Assembly: GCA_009103225.1 (NCBI GenBank)
Contig: RHPI01001302.1
Span: 1-45,117 of the forward strand
DNA length: 45,117 bases
DNA from: Chlorokybus atmophyticus
Taxonomy: Eukaryota > Streptophyta > Chlorokybophyceae > Chlorokybales > Chlorokybaceae
Direction of reading: 5' to 3'
Of this stretch, positions 21,936 through 32,061 are shown one piece after another (within the stretch, counting starts at the first letter, position 1; the number at the start of each line of letters is the position of its first letter). Made by a program: the position numbers and the translations under genes. The notes below the pieces were generated by a model. The model saw only the letters and a program-made list of their open reading frames with translations. It did not search any database and was not told where the DNA came from.

Positions 21936-22520
21936 GAGGTGGATCGCGTCGTGAACAACCTCGACGACCCTGATTGGATGCACCACGACATCACCACGCG
22001 CGCCGCACTTTTCGAGCGCACCGTCCCCATGGCCTTCAACAACCTGCGCATCGCGCAGCATCGCGACACGCTGCGCTACGAGCGCGTACGCAGCGGCTTT
22101 TACAAGGAGCGCCAACGGCGATTCCAAGCGGGGGACTTTGCCTATTGCATGGCAGCTACCAAGGACACGCTTGACACCTCCGTAGGCCGCACCGTCTACA
22201 AGGTACTCAAAGTGTACCCTACAGGGGTGCTGGACCTCCTTGGTCAAAACGGAGAAAGGTTGAAGGACAACATGGTGAACTGTGCGCCATGTCACCTTCC
22301 TTACGTAGCCGGATTCGGGCGTATCCAGCACCCTCGTCCTGCGCGCAGCACACGCTGTGAACACTGCGGCAGCGCCGGCGACGACGCACTCATAATGCTC
22401 TGCGATGGCTGCAACAAAGGCCTGCATTGCTACTGCCTGGAGCCACCTTTGGACACGATACCTATGGAAGAATATTGGTGCGACAACTGCCGTACCAACG
22501 ACCCTCCTCACTTGCGCTAG
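21936..22520 (+). CDS. Integrase C-terminal region with PHD finger
   Basis: Same frame as integrase. About 140 residues (EVDRVVNNLDDPDWMHHD..., FYKERQRRFQAGDF, LKDNMVNCAPCHLPYVAGFG) lead to a C4HC3 PHD finger at 22356-22490: CEHC, DDALIMLCDGC, GLHCYC and YWCDNC. PHD fingers commonly bind histone H3 tails, so it could steer integration to particular chromatin (inference). The reading ends at TAG 22518-22520 under the standard code; the second copy has TAA there. If TAR is Gln, the frame runs to TGA 22767-22769. Confidence 0.88.
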   Translation, partial: EVDRVVNNLDDPDWMHHDITTRAALFERTVPMAFNNLRIAQHRDTLRYERVRSGFYKERQRRFQAGDFAYCMAATKDTLDTSVGRTVYKVLKVYPTGVLDLLGQNGERLKDNMVNCAPCHLPYVAGFGRIQHPRPARSTRCEHCGSAGDDALIMLCDGCNKGLHCYCLEPPLDTIPMEEYWCDNCRTNDPPHLR

Positions 22521-22548
22521 CAGCTGAGCCCTGGAGCTGGAACCTTCC

Positions 22549-22953
22549 CCAGAGCCCAGGGGGGGTGGCTTGTTGATTCTGTATGCTACGGCACAGCATG
22601 TTCTTAGGGAAAACACCGACTCCATCTGCCCGTACTACCCAGCAGCAGCACACCAGCTGCACGAAGCACTTGTCACCATGAGGGTGGAGGTCATCTTTCT
22701 GTTTTTGCTACGCGTTACACAGGTGGCGCAGCAGCATGGCTGTCCATGCAGCTGTCCGAGACAGCGTGACCCTCGACTCCCCTCGACCCGACATGTCTCA
22801 TAGTCCGCAACTATCCAAACTGGTCTATGACGCAGATACAAACACACTTCACAAACACGTGAATGTAAGTGCAAACATACTCACTTGCTGCCCTGCTGTC
22901 CTGGCTTCCAATACATGCGGTGTTGGTTGAACTTCATTTACCGTCCATCACTT
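22549..22953 (+). other. Polypurine-like tract and putative 3' end of the gypsy element
   Basis: A purine-rich stretch ending in AGGGGGGGTGG sits 30-50 bp past the TAG and is followed by TTGTTGATTC, a plausible LTR start. The related minus-strand fragment at 33.1-33.3 kb stays similar for about 200 bp beyond the same point. No matching 5' copy was found, so the LTR is unconfirmed. Confidence 0.35.
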
Positions 22954-23494
22954 CTACCCCTCTCCGTCCATGCAAAGCTGCTTCTGCTGCTCCCTTGCCT
23001 TGGCCAGTCTAGCTTTGTTTTGGCTGAGAAAGGGTCCTCCACCTGGTCGCTCGCAACTGTGTTGACCACTCAGACGCCTAGCCTCCTCCCCCCTGCCTTC
23101 TTCAGGTAGTCGACTACCATATGACTGTCGGACCGCACCTCTTTGACCACAACAACTCAAGGGGGCGGGTCAGCGGGATCTTCATCTGAGGGCTCATGCG
23201 GAAGTCTGAAGTCAAAGATGGACTTGCTGTTGTGCCGCATCTCCAAGGCATCACCCTTTTCTAGCCACACCGGCAAGGGGATATCGGTTGCAGTGACTCT
23301 CAACTCTGTGCTGTCATAGTTGTACGCTAGTAGATGATTTGCTAGATCACGGTTGAGCAACTCCCAGAGTTTGCGTTGCAACTGGTCTCCACCAATGAGC
23401 GTAAACTCATCTGCCAAACACCCAATGCACTGTGCACCAGTGTCTCTGTCGATTAGGTCATTGCCCATGGCATCACGCTTCTTGGTATAAGGCC
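22954..23494 (-). pseudogene. Coding fragment of unknown function
   Basis: A minus frame reads MGNDLIDRDTGAQCIGC, GGDQLQRKLWELLNRDLANH, WLEKGDALEMRHNSKSIFDF and an acidic DEDPADPPP, then TGA at 23157. Further coding-like sequence (ARLAKAREQQKQL) continues in another frame, with a G-run between the two. The copia LTR at 23495 cuts its upstream side. I do not recognise the protein; it is probably an exon of a host or transposon gene broken by element 3. Confidence 0.35.
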
Positions 23495-23920
23495 TGTTGA
23501 GAGTCATTCCTACATATATGATCAGCATCGACCCTCCACACAGGAGTAGAAGGTCGTTAGGACGAGCACTAGGTCCGGACTTAGCAAGATGGCGTCGTCG
23601 GACCAGACTCCGGACTCCAGACTGGAGCCTTACTAACTGCTTTGTATCTCCGCGTAAACTTATTACATATTATACGTGTAAGAGCTTATTGGAAAGCTCT
23701 GATTGTAAGGAAGACAACGCAGCTTAGAGCGCGTAAAAAAGCTGAGTATATCTTACGCACTGCTTGCAAACGTACACGTGTGTGTAACTGGCTGGTATAA
23801 GAACCAGCGGACAACTTGTAATAGATGAATGTCATGTGACTTGTGTATGCTCTGGTGGCGGTAGCTCTGTCTCTGTGTGTCCATGCTTGCCTCAACTACA
23901 TGCATGCTAGTCCTTCAACA
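23495..23920 (+). repeat. 5' LTR of copia element 3
   Basis: 426 bp, TGTTGAGAGTC...CCTTCAACA, same family as the element A LTRs. It is followed directly by the primer-binding site GGTTATGGGCCCACG. Confidence 0.9.
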
Positions 23921-24048
23921 GGTTATGGGCCCACGCTACGCTTGAGGAGTGTGAGACTAGCTTGTGTGCATAGTAGTTCTACACTACGGTAGCTTGTTGG
24001 TAGCAGAGCCTTGGGTGTCAACTGCAAGTGAAGGCAGGCATGACAAAG

Positions 24049-25482
24049 ATGGAGGCGACCTACGACAAGGGGCAGATTGCAAAGCTGGACACCAACAACT
24101 ACAACACATTGTGCGTGGAGATGAAGGCCTTGCTCATCCACAAGAAGGTGTGAAAGTACGTTGATCCGAAGGCACCACCACCAACACCAAGAGCAAACAC
24201 TGTGTGGTCAGAGCATTCAGCAGAAGCACACTCTTTGCTTGTGTTGAACAGCAAACCGCATCACTTTCCCATGCTCACTGCATGTGAAGATGGTAGACAA
24301 GCTTGGGAAAAGCTATCAGCCGTTTTCAGAGTCAAGAACAATGCCAGAAAGTTGCATCTACGCAAGCAGCTTAGCGCACTCAGGAAGGTGGCAGCAGAAC
24401 CTATTACGAAGTATTTTGCACGCGCGAGAGAGCTATGGGCAAACCTCATCAACGTCGGCCACAACATGTGGGAGACGGAGGTAGTGCTGGCCATTATTGC
24501 AGGGCTACCAGCAGAGTACGAGGTCGTCGTAACACTGCTGGAGACATCGGCAGCAGAGTACGAGATCGTCGTAACACTGCTGGAGACATCGTCAGCGCAG
24601 CTGACGCTGGACGATTTACTATCGGAGCTGCTCACCGTGGAGCAGAGGGTTGTGAAGAAGGACGAGCAAGCTAATGCCGTGGCCTTCTACACCAACAAGC
24701 ACGGGAAGAAGAGCAACCATGAAGAGAACAACAAGGGCAACAAGCCGGGCAATCCTCGTCACAAAGACCTCACATGCCATGAGTGTGGTTGGAAGGGGCA
24801 CATTGTGAAGGACTGTAGGAAGAAACAACAGGGGCAACCTAGAGCAAGCACCAGCAACAGCGGCAACGAGCACCAACACAAGGAGAAACATGTCGTCTTC
24901 ACTGCATCCAGTTCGAGGGCGGGCACAGTTTTTTGGGTGGTGGACTTTAGCTGCGATCGTCATCTCACCCCCAACAAGGAGCTGATGGAGGGCTACAGGA
25001 AGCTGACGTCACCAGTGAAAGTGGCAGGCTTTGGTGGCGAAATACTGGTGGCTGAGGGAGTTGGCAATGAACGACTCCAGTGCAAGGTTGGTAACACACT
25101 ATGCGAGGTGTTGTTATGCAACGTCCTGCATGTGCCAAAGGCTGTTGCAAGTCTGTTCTGTGTAAGAGTTGCTGAGGGCTTGGGAGCAAAGATAGTGTTC
25201 CGGAAGGGTGACTGCACAGTTATCTTTGATGGGGTCGTGCACATGGTTGGAATCGCTGATCCGAGAGGGCTCTACCACGTAAAGCAGCACCCTCAGAACA
25301 TTGACATTCAAGCCATGGTGGTAAAGGACAAGGAGTCGCCATTATTGTGGCATCGATGGTTCAGGCATCTCAGCTATGTCAACCTCACTCGCCTGTCGCT
25401 GAGAAGATGGTCAAGGGCATCCATCTCAGCACAGAAGAACTCAAGAACGCATCAAGTGCACGGTGTGAACCATGTATGGTTC
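24049..25482 (+). pseudogene. Copia gag-pol remnant (element 3), 3'-truncated
   Basis: Gag from the ATG at 24049, with TGA (24151-24153) where element A has Trp. The rest of gag, the CCHC knuckle (CHECGWKGHIVKDC) and protease stay open to the start of integrase. Protease has DFS for DSG. A 42-bp direct duplication near 24508-24591 repeats EYE(V/I)VVTLLET. Similarity to copia ends near 25482; most of pol and the 3' LTR are missing apart from a 31-bp LTR tail at 26453-26483. The TGA and DFS changes are shared with element 2. Confidence 0.85.
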
Positions 25483-26399
25483 ACACCGGTAATTTTAAGA
25501 CCCCCGAACTTATGAAAATTTATGGTAAACGCACTGAGTATTCGTTTGATTTACCGTTTCAGCTTTTTATCGAGTGAATATTCAAGTGTTTTCGTACATT
25601 CGGTGCGATCCCTGGCAAAACGAAATCGCAAAATTCACCTATAAATCGCGTGAGTATCCACACGATACATCAACGCCACCTTTTAAAACCCATATACCTC
25701 GTGTATTTAGCTGAAACCGATTGAATGTTCAAGGGCATGCCATTGTAAATGGACACAGCATGTGCTCTGCTAAGTATTCAGCTATACATTGCCTGAACAT
25801 TCATGAAGGGGCATAAGCTTGTGGCTATAATAGACAGCTTAAACTCACCAAGTCCCAACTGCCCGTGAATAATCAATTGATCAGCTTGTCACACATGTAT
25901 ATCCATACCCTTCATCAGTTTCATGCCACAGATGTGAGTGAACATTCAATACCAATCTAAAACTACGCAATACGATTCACATTAAGTCCTAGCTTTAAGT
26001 GAATCTTCAACACCATTCCAAAACCAAGCAATACGTTTTGCACTAACTCTTAGCTGTGAGTGAATATTCAACCCCACACGAATAAACATATACTCTCATT
26101 TTTGCCAAGTCCCGAATGTGATTAAAAACCAAGTAGATTGCACTGCTAATTCTAATATACAGTCTATATGTCAAAGCCAGAGTTGCTCAGCAATTCTACA
26201 CAGCTGGTTTGAGTTGATGGTGGGGGACAGCTATGATATGGACTACAGCATGCTACACACCACCTGCTACTACTAGCTCGACTCATGTCTTTGCTGTGCT
26301 AACATACTGTCCATGAGTGTTCGCAATCGTCTTCTCAACCTGTCTGCCACTTAAGGATGAAACCAACTCCTTTGCATCTGCACACAACCACACAGTATA
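25483..26399. other. AT-rich stretch without a recognisable gene
   Basis: Base composition changes sharply from the GC-richer copia sequence. The motif GTGAA(T/C)(A/C)TTCAA recurs (for example near 25577, 25935, 26000 and 26053), with diverged spacers. No coding frame is supported. Confidence 0.4.
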
Positions 26400-26402
26400 T
26401 CG

Positions 26403-26452
26403 GGTTAGGGTTAATTAGGGTTAGGGTTAGGGTCAGGGTTAATCAGGGTTAA
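26403..26452 (+). repeat. Interstitial telomere-like TTAGGG stretch
   Basis: Several degenerate units of GGGTTA, GGGTTAATTA and GGGTCA in about 50 bp, directly followed by a copia LTR tail. It is flanked on both sides by long non-telomeric DNA, so it is not a chromosome end. Confidence 0.75.
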
Positions 26453-26483
26453 TCAACTACATGTGCATGCTAGTCCTTCAACA
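26453..26483 (+). repeat. Terminal 31 bp of a copia LTR
   Basis: TCAACTACATGTGCATGCTA followed by GTCCTTCAACA is identical to the 3' end of the LTR at 10348-10774. No other LTR sequence precedes it; the telomere-like block abuts it. Confidence 0.8.
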
Positions 26484-26607
26484 CGCACTTGCACATGGAT
26501 AGTTGACTTCCGCCAATTGAACAGGTAGATCTGATACACCCGGCATGGTGCAACAGTTGGGTCCGCCATCTTCATATTATCAACGCCTCTGCGTCTGCAA
26601 ATGCTAA

Positions 26608-26830
26608 TACAAAGGCTTCACAAGCAAGACACACGCGTGCATGGCTGTGTTATAGACCGGACAGGCACTGTCTAGTGCCTATAAGTCTTCAGGTCACAGC
26701 AATGGAATGCATAAGTTGTAGACAGTGCCTATGAGTCTTCAGATCGCAGCAATGGAATGCATAAGTCGTAGACAGTGGAAAGTACCTATGAGACTTACGT
26801 CACAGCAATGCATAGCTCGCAGATTAAACG
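26608..26830 (-). repeat. Three copies of an approximately 55-bp unit shared with introns
   Basis: On the minus strand each unit contains a version of CTCATAGGCACTGTCTACGA followed by CTTATGCATTCCATTGCTG. The same family occurs in introns of the adjacent transposase gene (28.3-28.46 and 29.82-29.94 kb) and in the coiled-coil gene intron at 3.8 kb. The stretch 26608-26705 also resembles 29780-29875 as a direct repeat. Confidence 0.65.
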
Positions 26831-26924
26831 ACACACCTGTAGATGACCCCGTTACGCACATATGCGCGCAACTTGAGTATGACTCCGGGCAAGTTGCCAG
26901 TGATGGTCTCAACGCATTTGATTT

Positions 26925-29900
26925 TCAAGGCCAAGATCCCTTGAGGGTGACAGGCTTCCTAGTGCTGCCAATAAGGATGCTCTTCTCTCTGATCAGTTGC
27001 GCATGCTCCAAGTCTGGGAATTTCTCAGCAAGGGTCCAGAACTCCATGGCGTGCTTTTGAGTTTGAGAGCGCACTTCGTACTGACAGTCACTACATGCTC
27101 CACTCAAAAGCTGGTAAACCTGCTGAGAGTATGCCATCATATCATCAGCTCGGTGGCACAACAGCTTTCCGATCTGATGATCTTCTCGCATTACGTTGAG
27201 CATCCGGAGAAACCATCTCCTTAGTGTACGCCGCATGTAGCTGATCTCAAATTGTTTCCCGTTGGTGAAGGTGTTGACATAGTTGGACACAGTGCGCTCT
27301 TGCACAAAACACCAGTACACATCATGACTCCCATGCCGGATGATGTCCTCCAGAATGTGACCGGCACCGGCCACGCTCGTTGGGCCTTTTGTTGGTGCCA
27401 AACAGGTCCTCCAAGTAGACCCTCCGATATTTCAAAAGAGCGTCAGCAAGTTGCAACAGCTCCACAGTCCATCCATGTATGCGAGAGCTGTGGAAGAAGA
27501 TGCGGATGAGCAAGTGAAGCGCAAAGCTGACGTCTCTAGTTGCTTCGTCTAGCAGATCGGACACAGCGTATGGCACAGCATACTGCACGAACATCTGCAA
27601 GTCTTGGGCCTTGAACCAAGCCAGGTGCTTGTTGATGCCTCTTGAGAAACGTTTGTTCTTCAAGTCCATGGGGCGATATATGCGCATCTGGGACAGCCTG
27701 CGCTCCACCTGGGCAATGTCTTGGACATGCTTTATTCTGTCTGCTCCAAGCGTACTGTGCACCAAACTCTTGGAAAGCCCCTCCAGCAACAGGTGCATAG
27801 TGTCATAGACCAAGTCGCGGTAAGGGTTAAATTTATACAGATGCCACAACCGTTAGAGTGGAGATTTCCCGGTTATGCCGCACTCCATTGATTTTTCTTT
27901 TCGGTTTTGGCCATCGAGTGAGTGTACCATGCATGCGTTGTCACACGCATTTTTTGCTGCTCTCTCTGCTGGGGGATGGCGGCAGTAGTAGCGATTGTCA
28001 CTATAAATATGGTCAGTACGTGTCCTCGTAGTAGCTTCACCCTGCTCAGCACGCCGGAGCACTTGGTGCTGAGTGGCTTTGAGGAGACAACGCCGGCAGG
28101 GGACGAGGCCTCCATTCTTAAACTGGCGTATCTCACGTTGCGCTCGCTGGTCACCCGTCCATGCCACAGTACTACCCGCAGCGTTATGACCTGCAATAAA
28201 GGCAACATCAATATCTAACAACACCAGTCTGATAGGACTGTCATAGGCCGCACTGGGCAGTGCAGCCTGTGACAGTTTCTTAGACCGCAAGAAGGCAGAT
28301 ATGATATAACCAAGTCGTAGCCAGTGAACAGTGCCTATGAGATTAAGGTCATAGCAACGTACTGCATAAGACACTGAACAGCGCCTATGAGACTTTATTA
28401 CACACTACAATGGAGTGCATACTTCATAGACACTGGACAGTGCCTATGAGACTTTGGGTGATAAAGATGATATGACATGACATAACCAAGTCATTACCTG
28501 GTCGTCGATCAAGCATGCGGCTATCAACATAATTGGAGTCGAGGCCATAACGAATAGTGAAGCCGTTCAAGTAGAGGTTCTCCTGGTCACGCACTAGTGG
28601 TTTTAAAAAGGGCTCCAGACTGTCCACACCGTTTGGGAGCTGATCAGTAGGGACAAAAAGCAAAGGCATGACGGAAGACTCTTGTGAGGAAATGCGCTTC
28701 CCTCCATTAAGAACAGAGGCACTAACAACAGTGCTTCACAATGGTTGTTGAGCTGAAGCCGTCGGCGTGGATCAGCAGGGCTATGTTGCGAGGGTTCCCA
28801 TGAGCTTGCTGAACCATCTGATGGTTGGGTTTGTGGACCTCTGAGCATTCGAATGTCACGTGATCACCTGCGTTGCGATGCTCCGAGTCGACATCCGGGA
28901 TGTGGTAGCAGAATGCGCAGGAAACAGGCAGCTCGATTTTGTGGCGAGGGTTCCAGAAGCTGCAGTGATGCCGCTTCTTCGCACCATGCCAGTACTTAGT
29001 GTTTGCAGCGGGTACTTGTTCCACAGGGAAGTGCATCCATTCATATTTGCGGCGCCATTCCTCATGATATTCGTGAGCGATTGAAGGGACAGCTAACTTG
29101 GCGCTGAGCTAGGCACCTATACGATTGTACAAGAAGTCGCAACATTCTTTGCAAACCCTGCCGCATCCCCCTCCGCACGGTGTGTTGCAAAGGCGATAAA
29201 TCATTTTTTGCTTGGTCTCGCCCGTGTCCCAGTCCTCGTCATCTTTATTGAGTGTGGGATAAAATGCATAAAACAAGTACTTGCATGTGGGACAGACGGT
29301 CAGGGGCTGAGGAACATGCATGCCGAGCGCGGCCAACAGCTTATCCACGGCGGCAATGTCGGTCGGCAGCTCATCCGCGACAGGGCTGTTCGACATTGTG
29401 TCGCATATGAGGCTGGCGATGTTATACCATAATTGCTCCTGTTAAAAAGGAACCTCCAAGGCCAGGTTGACCACAGAATGTATCTGGCCAAAGATGAGCT
29501 TCATGATCTCGTTGACGAGAGCAACCTGGACACCAGAATCTTCCAGGGCTGTCACGATGTATGGGTAGATATTCAGCCACTTCTTTGTAGCAGACTCTGA
29601 TGGTGGTTGGCTAAGCTTGGGAGGTTGACCAAGGGGGAATAGGTGGTGCCCACCTACTTGCGGCAACTGCCAGGTCAAGTGCACGGTGCGCCTTTGCAAC
29701 TGCTTCGTCCACCATCTATGATGACAGAGCTCCGTCAGCTAGCCAGCGATCAACACCAATCTACATCACCACGCTATCAAGAAACACAAGCAAGAGACAT
29801 GCGTGCATGGCTGTGTCAGAGACCAAATTGGCACTGTTCAGTGCTTATGAGAGTTTAGGTCACAGTTATGGAAAGCAGTGGATTGCATAAGTCGTAGACA

Positions 29901-30694
29901 TTACAGTGTTCATGAAGATGCAATGCAAAACTCATAGATTGCACTGCTTACCATGCCGCGGCATCCACTGTAACTGCAGTTGCAGATAACTTGACGATTC
30001 CACTGCTGCTGCTGGCTCTCCACATGATGAGATGGCTCGTTGGCGAATGCTCCACCTCCCGCTTCAGCAGTTGGTGGTAGAGGGGAATGCGAAGTGGATG
30101 GCTGGCCATCGGATGCAAAGGGGTGAGCAGTAGGCTGAGCAACTGAAGCTGGCCTCCAGGGGGCCGTAATAGTAGGCGCTTAACAACTGCAAGCACGCTC
30201 ATTGCAGGACAAAGTTTCGAAGCTTTCAAGATATCTGTGCTAGCTGTGTTGATGTCGCAAACAACCAGCTTTAAAAGCTAGCCAATGGGGCAAGGATGTT
30301 ACGTGACTGAGGGATCTGCGCGCCCATCCACCTCCATTGGGGACGCGTTGTCACCAGCGAGGCCGCTATCAGCCAAAAGTTGGGACACCTCAGCTTCTCT
30401 GCGAGCAAGAGCTTGCTCTCTTTGGCTTAACTCCAAGTGCTTCTAACGTAGGAGACCTTGCGTTGCGTTGAGAACCAACTTGGAACGCTGCTTCCGCTTG
30501 CGCCAAGCTGCTTAATTGACTACAGCTAGCTTGAGTCCGATAGACTTGTGTAATCTGTTAGTAATATCAGCTGCTTTCCGGTCCGCTATGCTCGGTGCAT
30601 GCGTAGTACCCACAAAACCAGCTGCCCCAAAGGTTATAGCCACCACTGCCGCCGCCGTCGCTGAGATTGCAGCGCAAGCCCAACACCCTAGCAA
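26925..30694 (-). CDS. Spliced DDE transposase gene, CACTA/Plavaka-like
   Basis: Exon 1 (30694-30303) has a hydrophobic Ala-rich start and a coiled coil (LSQREQALARREAEVSQLL). The intron 30302-30187 keeps phase into exon 2 (30186-29952), Pro/Ser-rich, ending CNCSYSGCRGM before GTAAGC. Exon 3 (about 29666-28498) has zinc-ribbon Cys pairs (CPTC, CGGGCGRVCKEC) and ALLIHADGFSS, a likely first catalytic Asp. The last exon (from about 28.25 kb to TGA 26925-26927) has DTMHLLLEG and HGSHDVYWCFVQER, as in Tnp2/Plavaka-type transposases. In-frame codons read TAA at 30512, 29442 and 27853, and TAG at 29109, plus one TAG in exon 1 (about 30446) and a TAA at the start of exon 2; no TGA interrupts. Frame changes near 28.73 and 27.4 kb remain. 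The family assignment rests on motifs only. Confidence 0.65.
28260..28497 (-). other. Intron of the transposase gene carrying introner-like repeats
   Basis: The donor CAG|GTAATG is at 28497; the acceptor is unresolved, about 28.23-28.28 kb. It contains three units with CTCATAGGC(A/G)CTGT on the gene's sense strand. Confidence 0.6.
29667..29951 (-). other. Second transposase intron with the same repeat family
   Basis: The donor ATG|GTAAGC is at 29951; a phase-compatible acceptor is CTGGCAG at 29667. On the sense strand it contains CTCATAAGCACTGAACAGTGCC and TACGACTTATGCA-type units like those in the intron at 28.3-28.5 kb. Confidence 0.5.
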
Positions 30695-31508
30695 ACGGAC
30701 GGGGGAGCATGCAACCGAGTGCCTGGTACTCGTTTAGCATTGGCGCACGTGACCGTGGCAGCAAAAGGACCAGGTGATGTGTCGTCGTGCCCAGGCTAGG
30801 TACGCAGCTTGGTCCAAGTAGCTGCCAATGTACCGCTCCAACCCTGGTCCGTAATATTCATGAGCGAGTTGTTGAGTGCTGAACCCAGAGCAGGCATGGT
30901 CTACAAGGGCCGCTTGTGAACGTACTAGTGCAGTAGGGTCCTGCTTGGCGGAACCATGATTGGTCCATACTGTACACGCGTGCTGTACTAATGCTCCTCT
31001 ACTTCGCAGACCGAGGGGGGCGCGGCCAGCCCTAGTCCTACTGCTCAAGCCGCGTGCTGAGTGCTGCACTAGTTTGCAGGCCATCCGGCTATGGGGCGGG
31101 ACCACCGGTGGTCCGGTCACACTGGTTCGCCACAGCGAACCAGACGCGGTTTGCGGGCCGCGTACGACTGGTCCGCGCGTAAAAAGCCCTGTAATAGCGC
31201 CGAAGCTACTTTTGCATTGCGTTTATAATGCAACTTGCGGCTTCGCAAGCCGGAAGTCTATTCGCTCAAACCAGCAAAGGTTCAGCAGCATCCCTGGTGC
31301 CAATCATGAGCAAAACAACAGAAGCAAAGAACAGTGAAAACTTAGATGAGAGAACACATGATGATGTTCCCACCCTTAAGTTCCTGCCATGTGGAGCATT
31401 GTGGCAACTCGCCCAAAGTGCCACTTGCTTCGCGCTTCAAATTGCGCTTCTAGCTGGTGCCTGACAAGCTTTTTGCAATTGCAAATATGTTCAGGCACCT
31501 TGAGCAAG

Positions 31509-31521
31509 CCCCCCCCCCCCN
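31509..31521. repeat. Poly-C run with an undetermined base
   Basis: Twelve C followed by N at 31521, so the length is uncertain in the assembly. Confidence 0.9.
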
Positions 31522-32038
31522 AAGAGGCTCCTTTGCCATCGTGCGCTGTTCGTGTGCATATCATAAAAAGGGATACACATTGCGCTTGATGAAGCCAAGT
31601 TGTAGTGAGTTGATTCAATGAGGTTATCATGTAGTTGAGTAAATGGCAAGGGAACTACATCACTATTTGATAATTACATTATCTATCATAAAGTCTTTAA
31701 GTAGTTCTTGCAAATTATGCTCGTGTGCAAGTCGAATATATAGCTATCAAGCTTTGCCTATCATTGCGGGTATAAAGAACGGACTTGCTAAGTTGTGCAT
31801 TTGCGAGCTGGTACCGCCAAGTACACAACTAACCAACGCGACAACGATGATGACGACGATGTTGGCGCATTGCGCTTTACATGCGCATGCTTGGAGTGTG
31901 CAAGTATAATGGCATTATACAAAAACTTGATGCAAAACCGGTACAATTGTATTTAACTGCATCGTTGCGTTTTAACCGTCACTGTTGAAATGCATAGTAA
32001 TATTACAGTTGTTGATCATTACTAGTATAAGTGTCAAG

Positions 32039-32061
32039 CCCCCCCCCCCCCCCCCCCCCCC
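32039..32061. repeat. Poly-C tract, 23 bases
   Basis: Uninterrupted C run in AT-rich noncoding sequence. Confidence 0.9.

Larger units (their letters stand above)
13371..22520 (+). mobile_element. Ty3/gypsy-type element encoding a DNA methyltransferase and a PHD finger
   Basis: Order: gag with two CCHC knuckles, a long region of unknown function, aspartic protease, C5-cytosine methyltransferase, reverse transcriptase, RNase H, integrase, PHD finger. Integrase after RNase H is the Ty3/gypsy order. The reading path changes frame near 16.4, 16.5, 17.0, 18.7, 19.1 and 19.57 kb and meets in-frame TAA at 14040 and TAG at 15696, 18954 and 21933. Within the matched frames I found no TGA before the end. 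It is either a decayed copy or an intact one read with TAA/TAG as Gln plus assembly indels. No matching pair of LTRs was found. Confidence 0.88.

Noticed and set aside
23686-23895. Minus-strand open frame in the LTR at 23495-23920
   Set aside because: Lies entirely inside the LTR and recurs in sister LTRs without conservation as protein.
26403-26452. True chromosome end
   Set aside because: Unique coding and repeat sequence continues for tens of kilobases on both sides.
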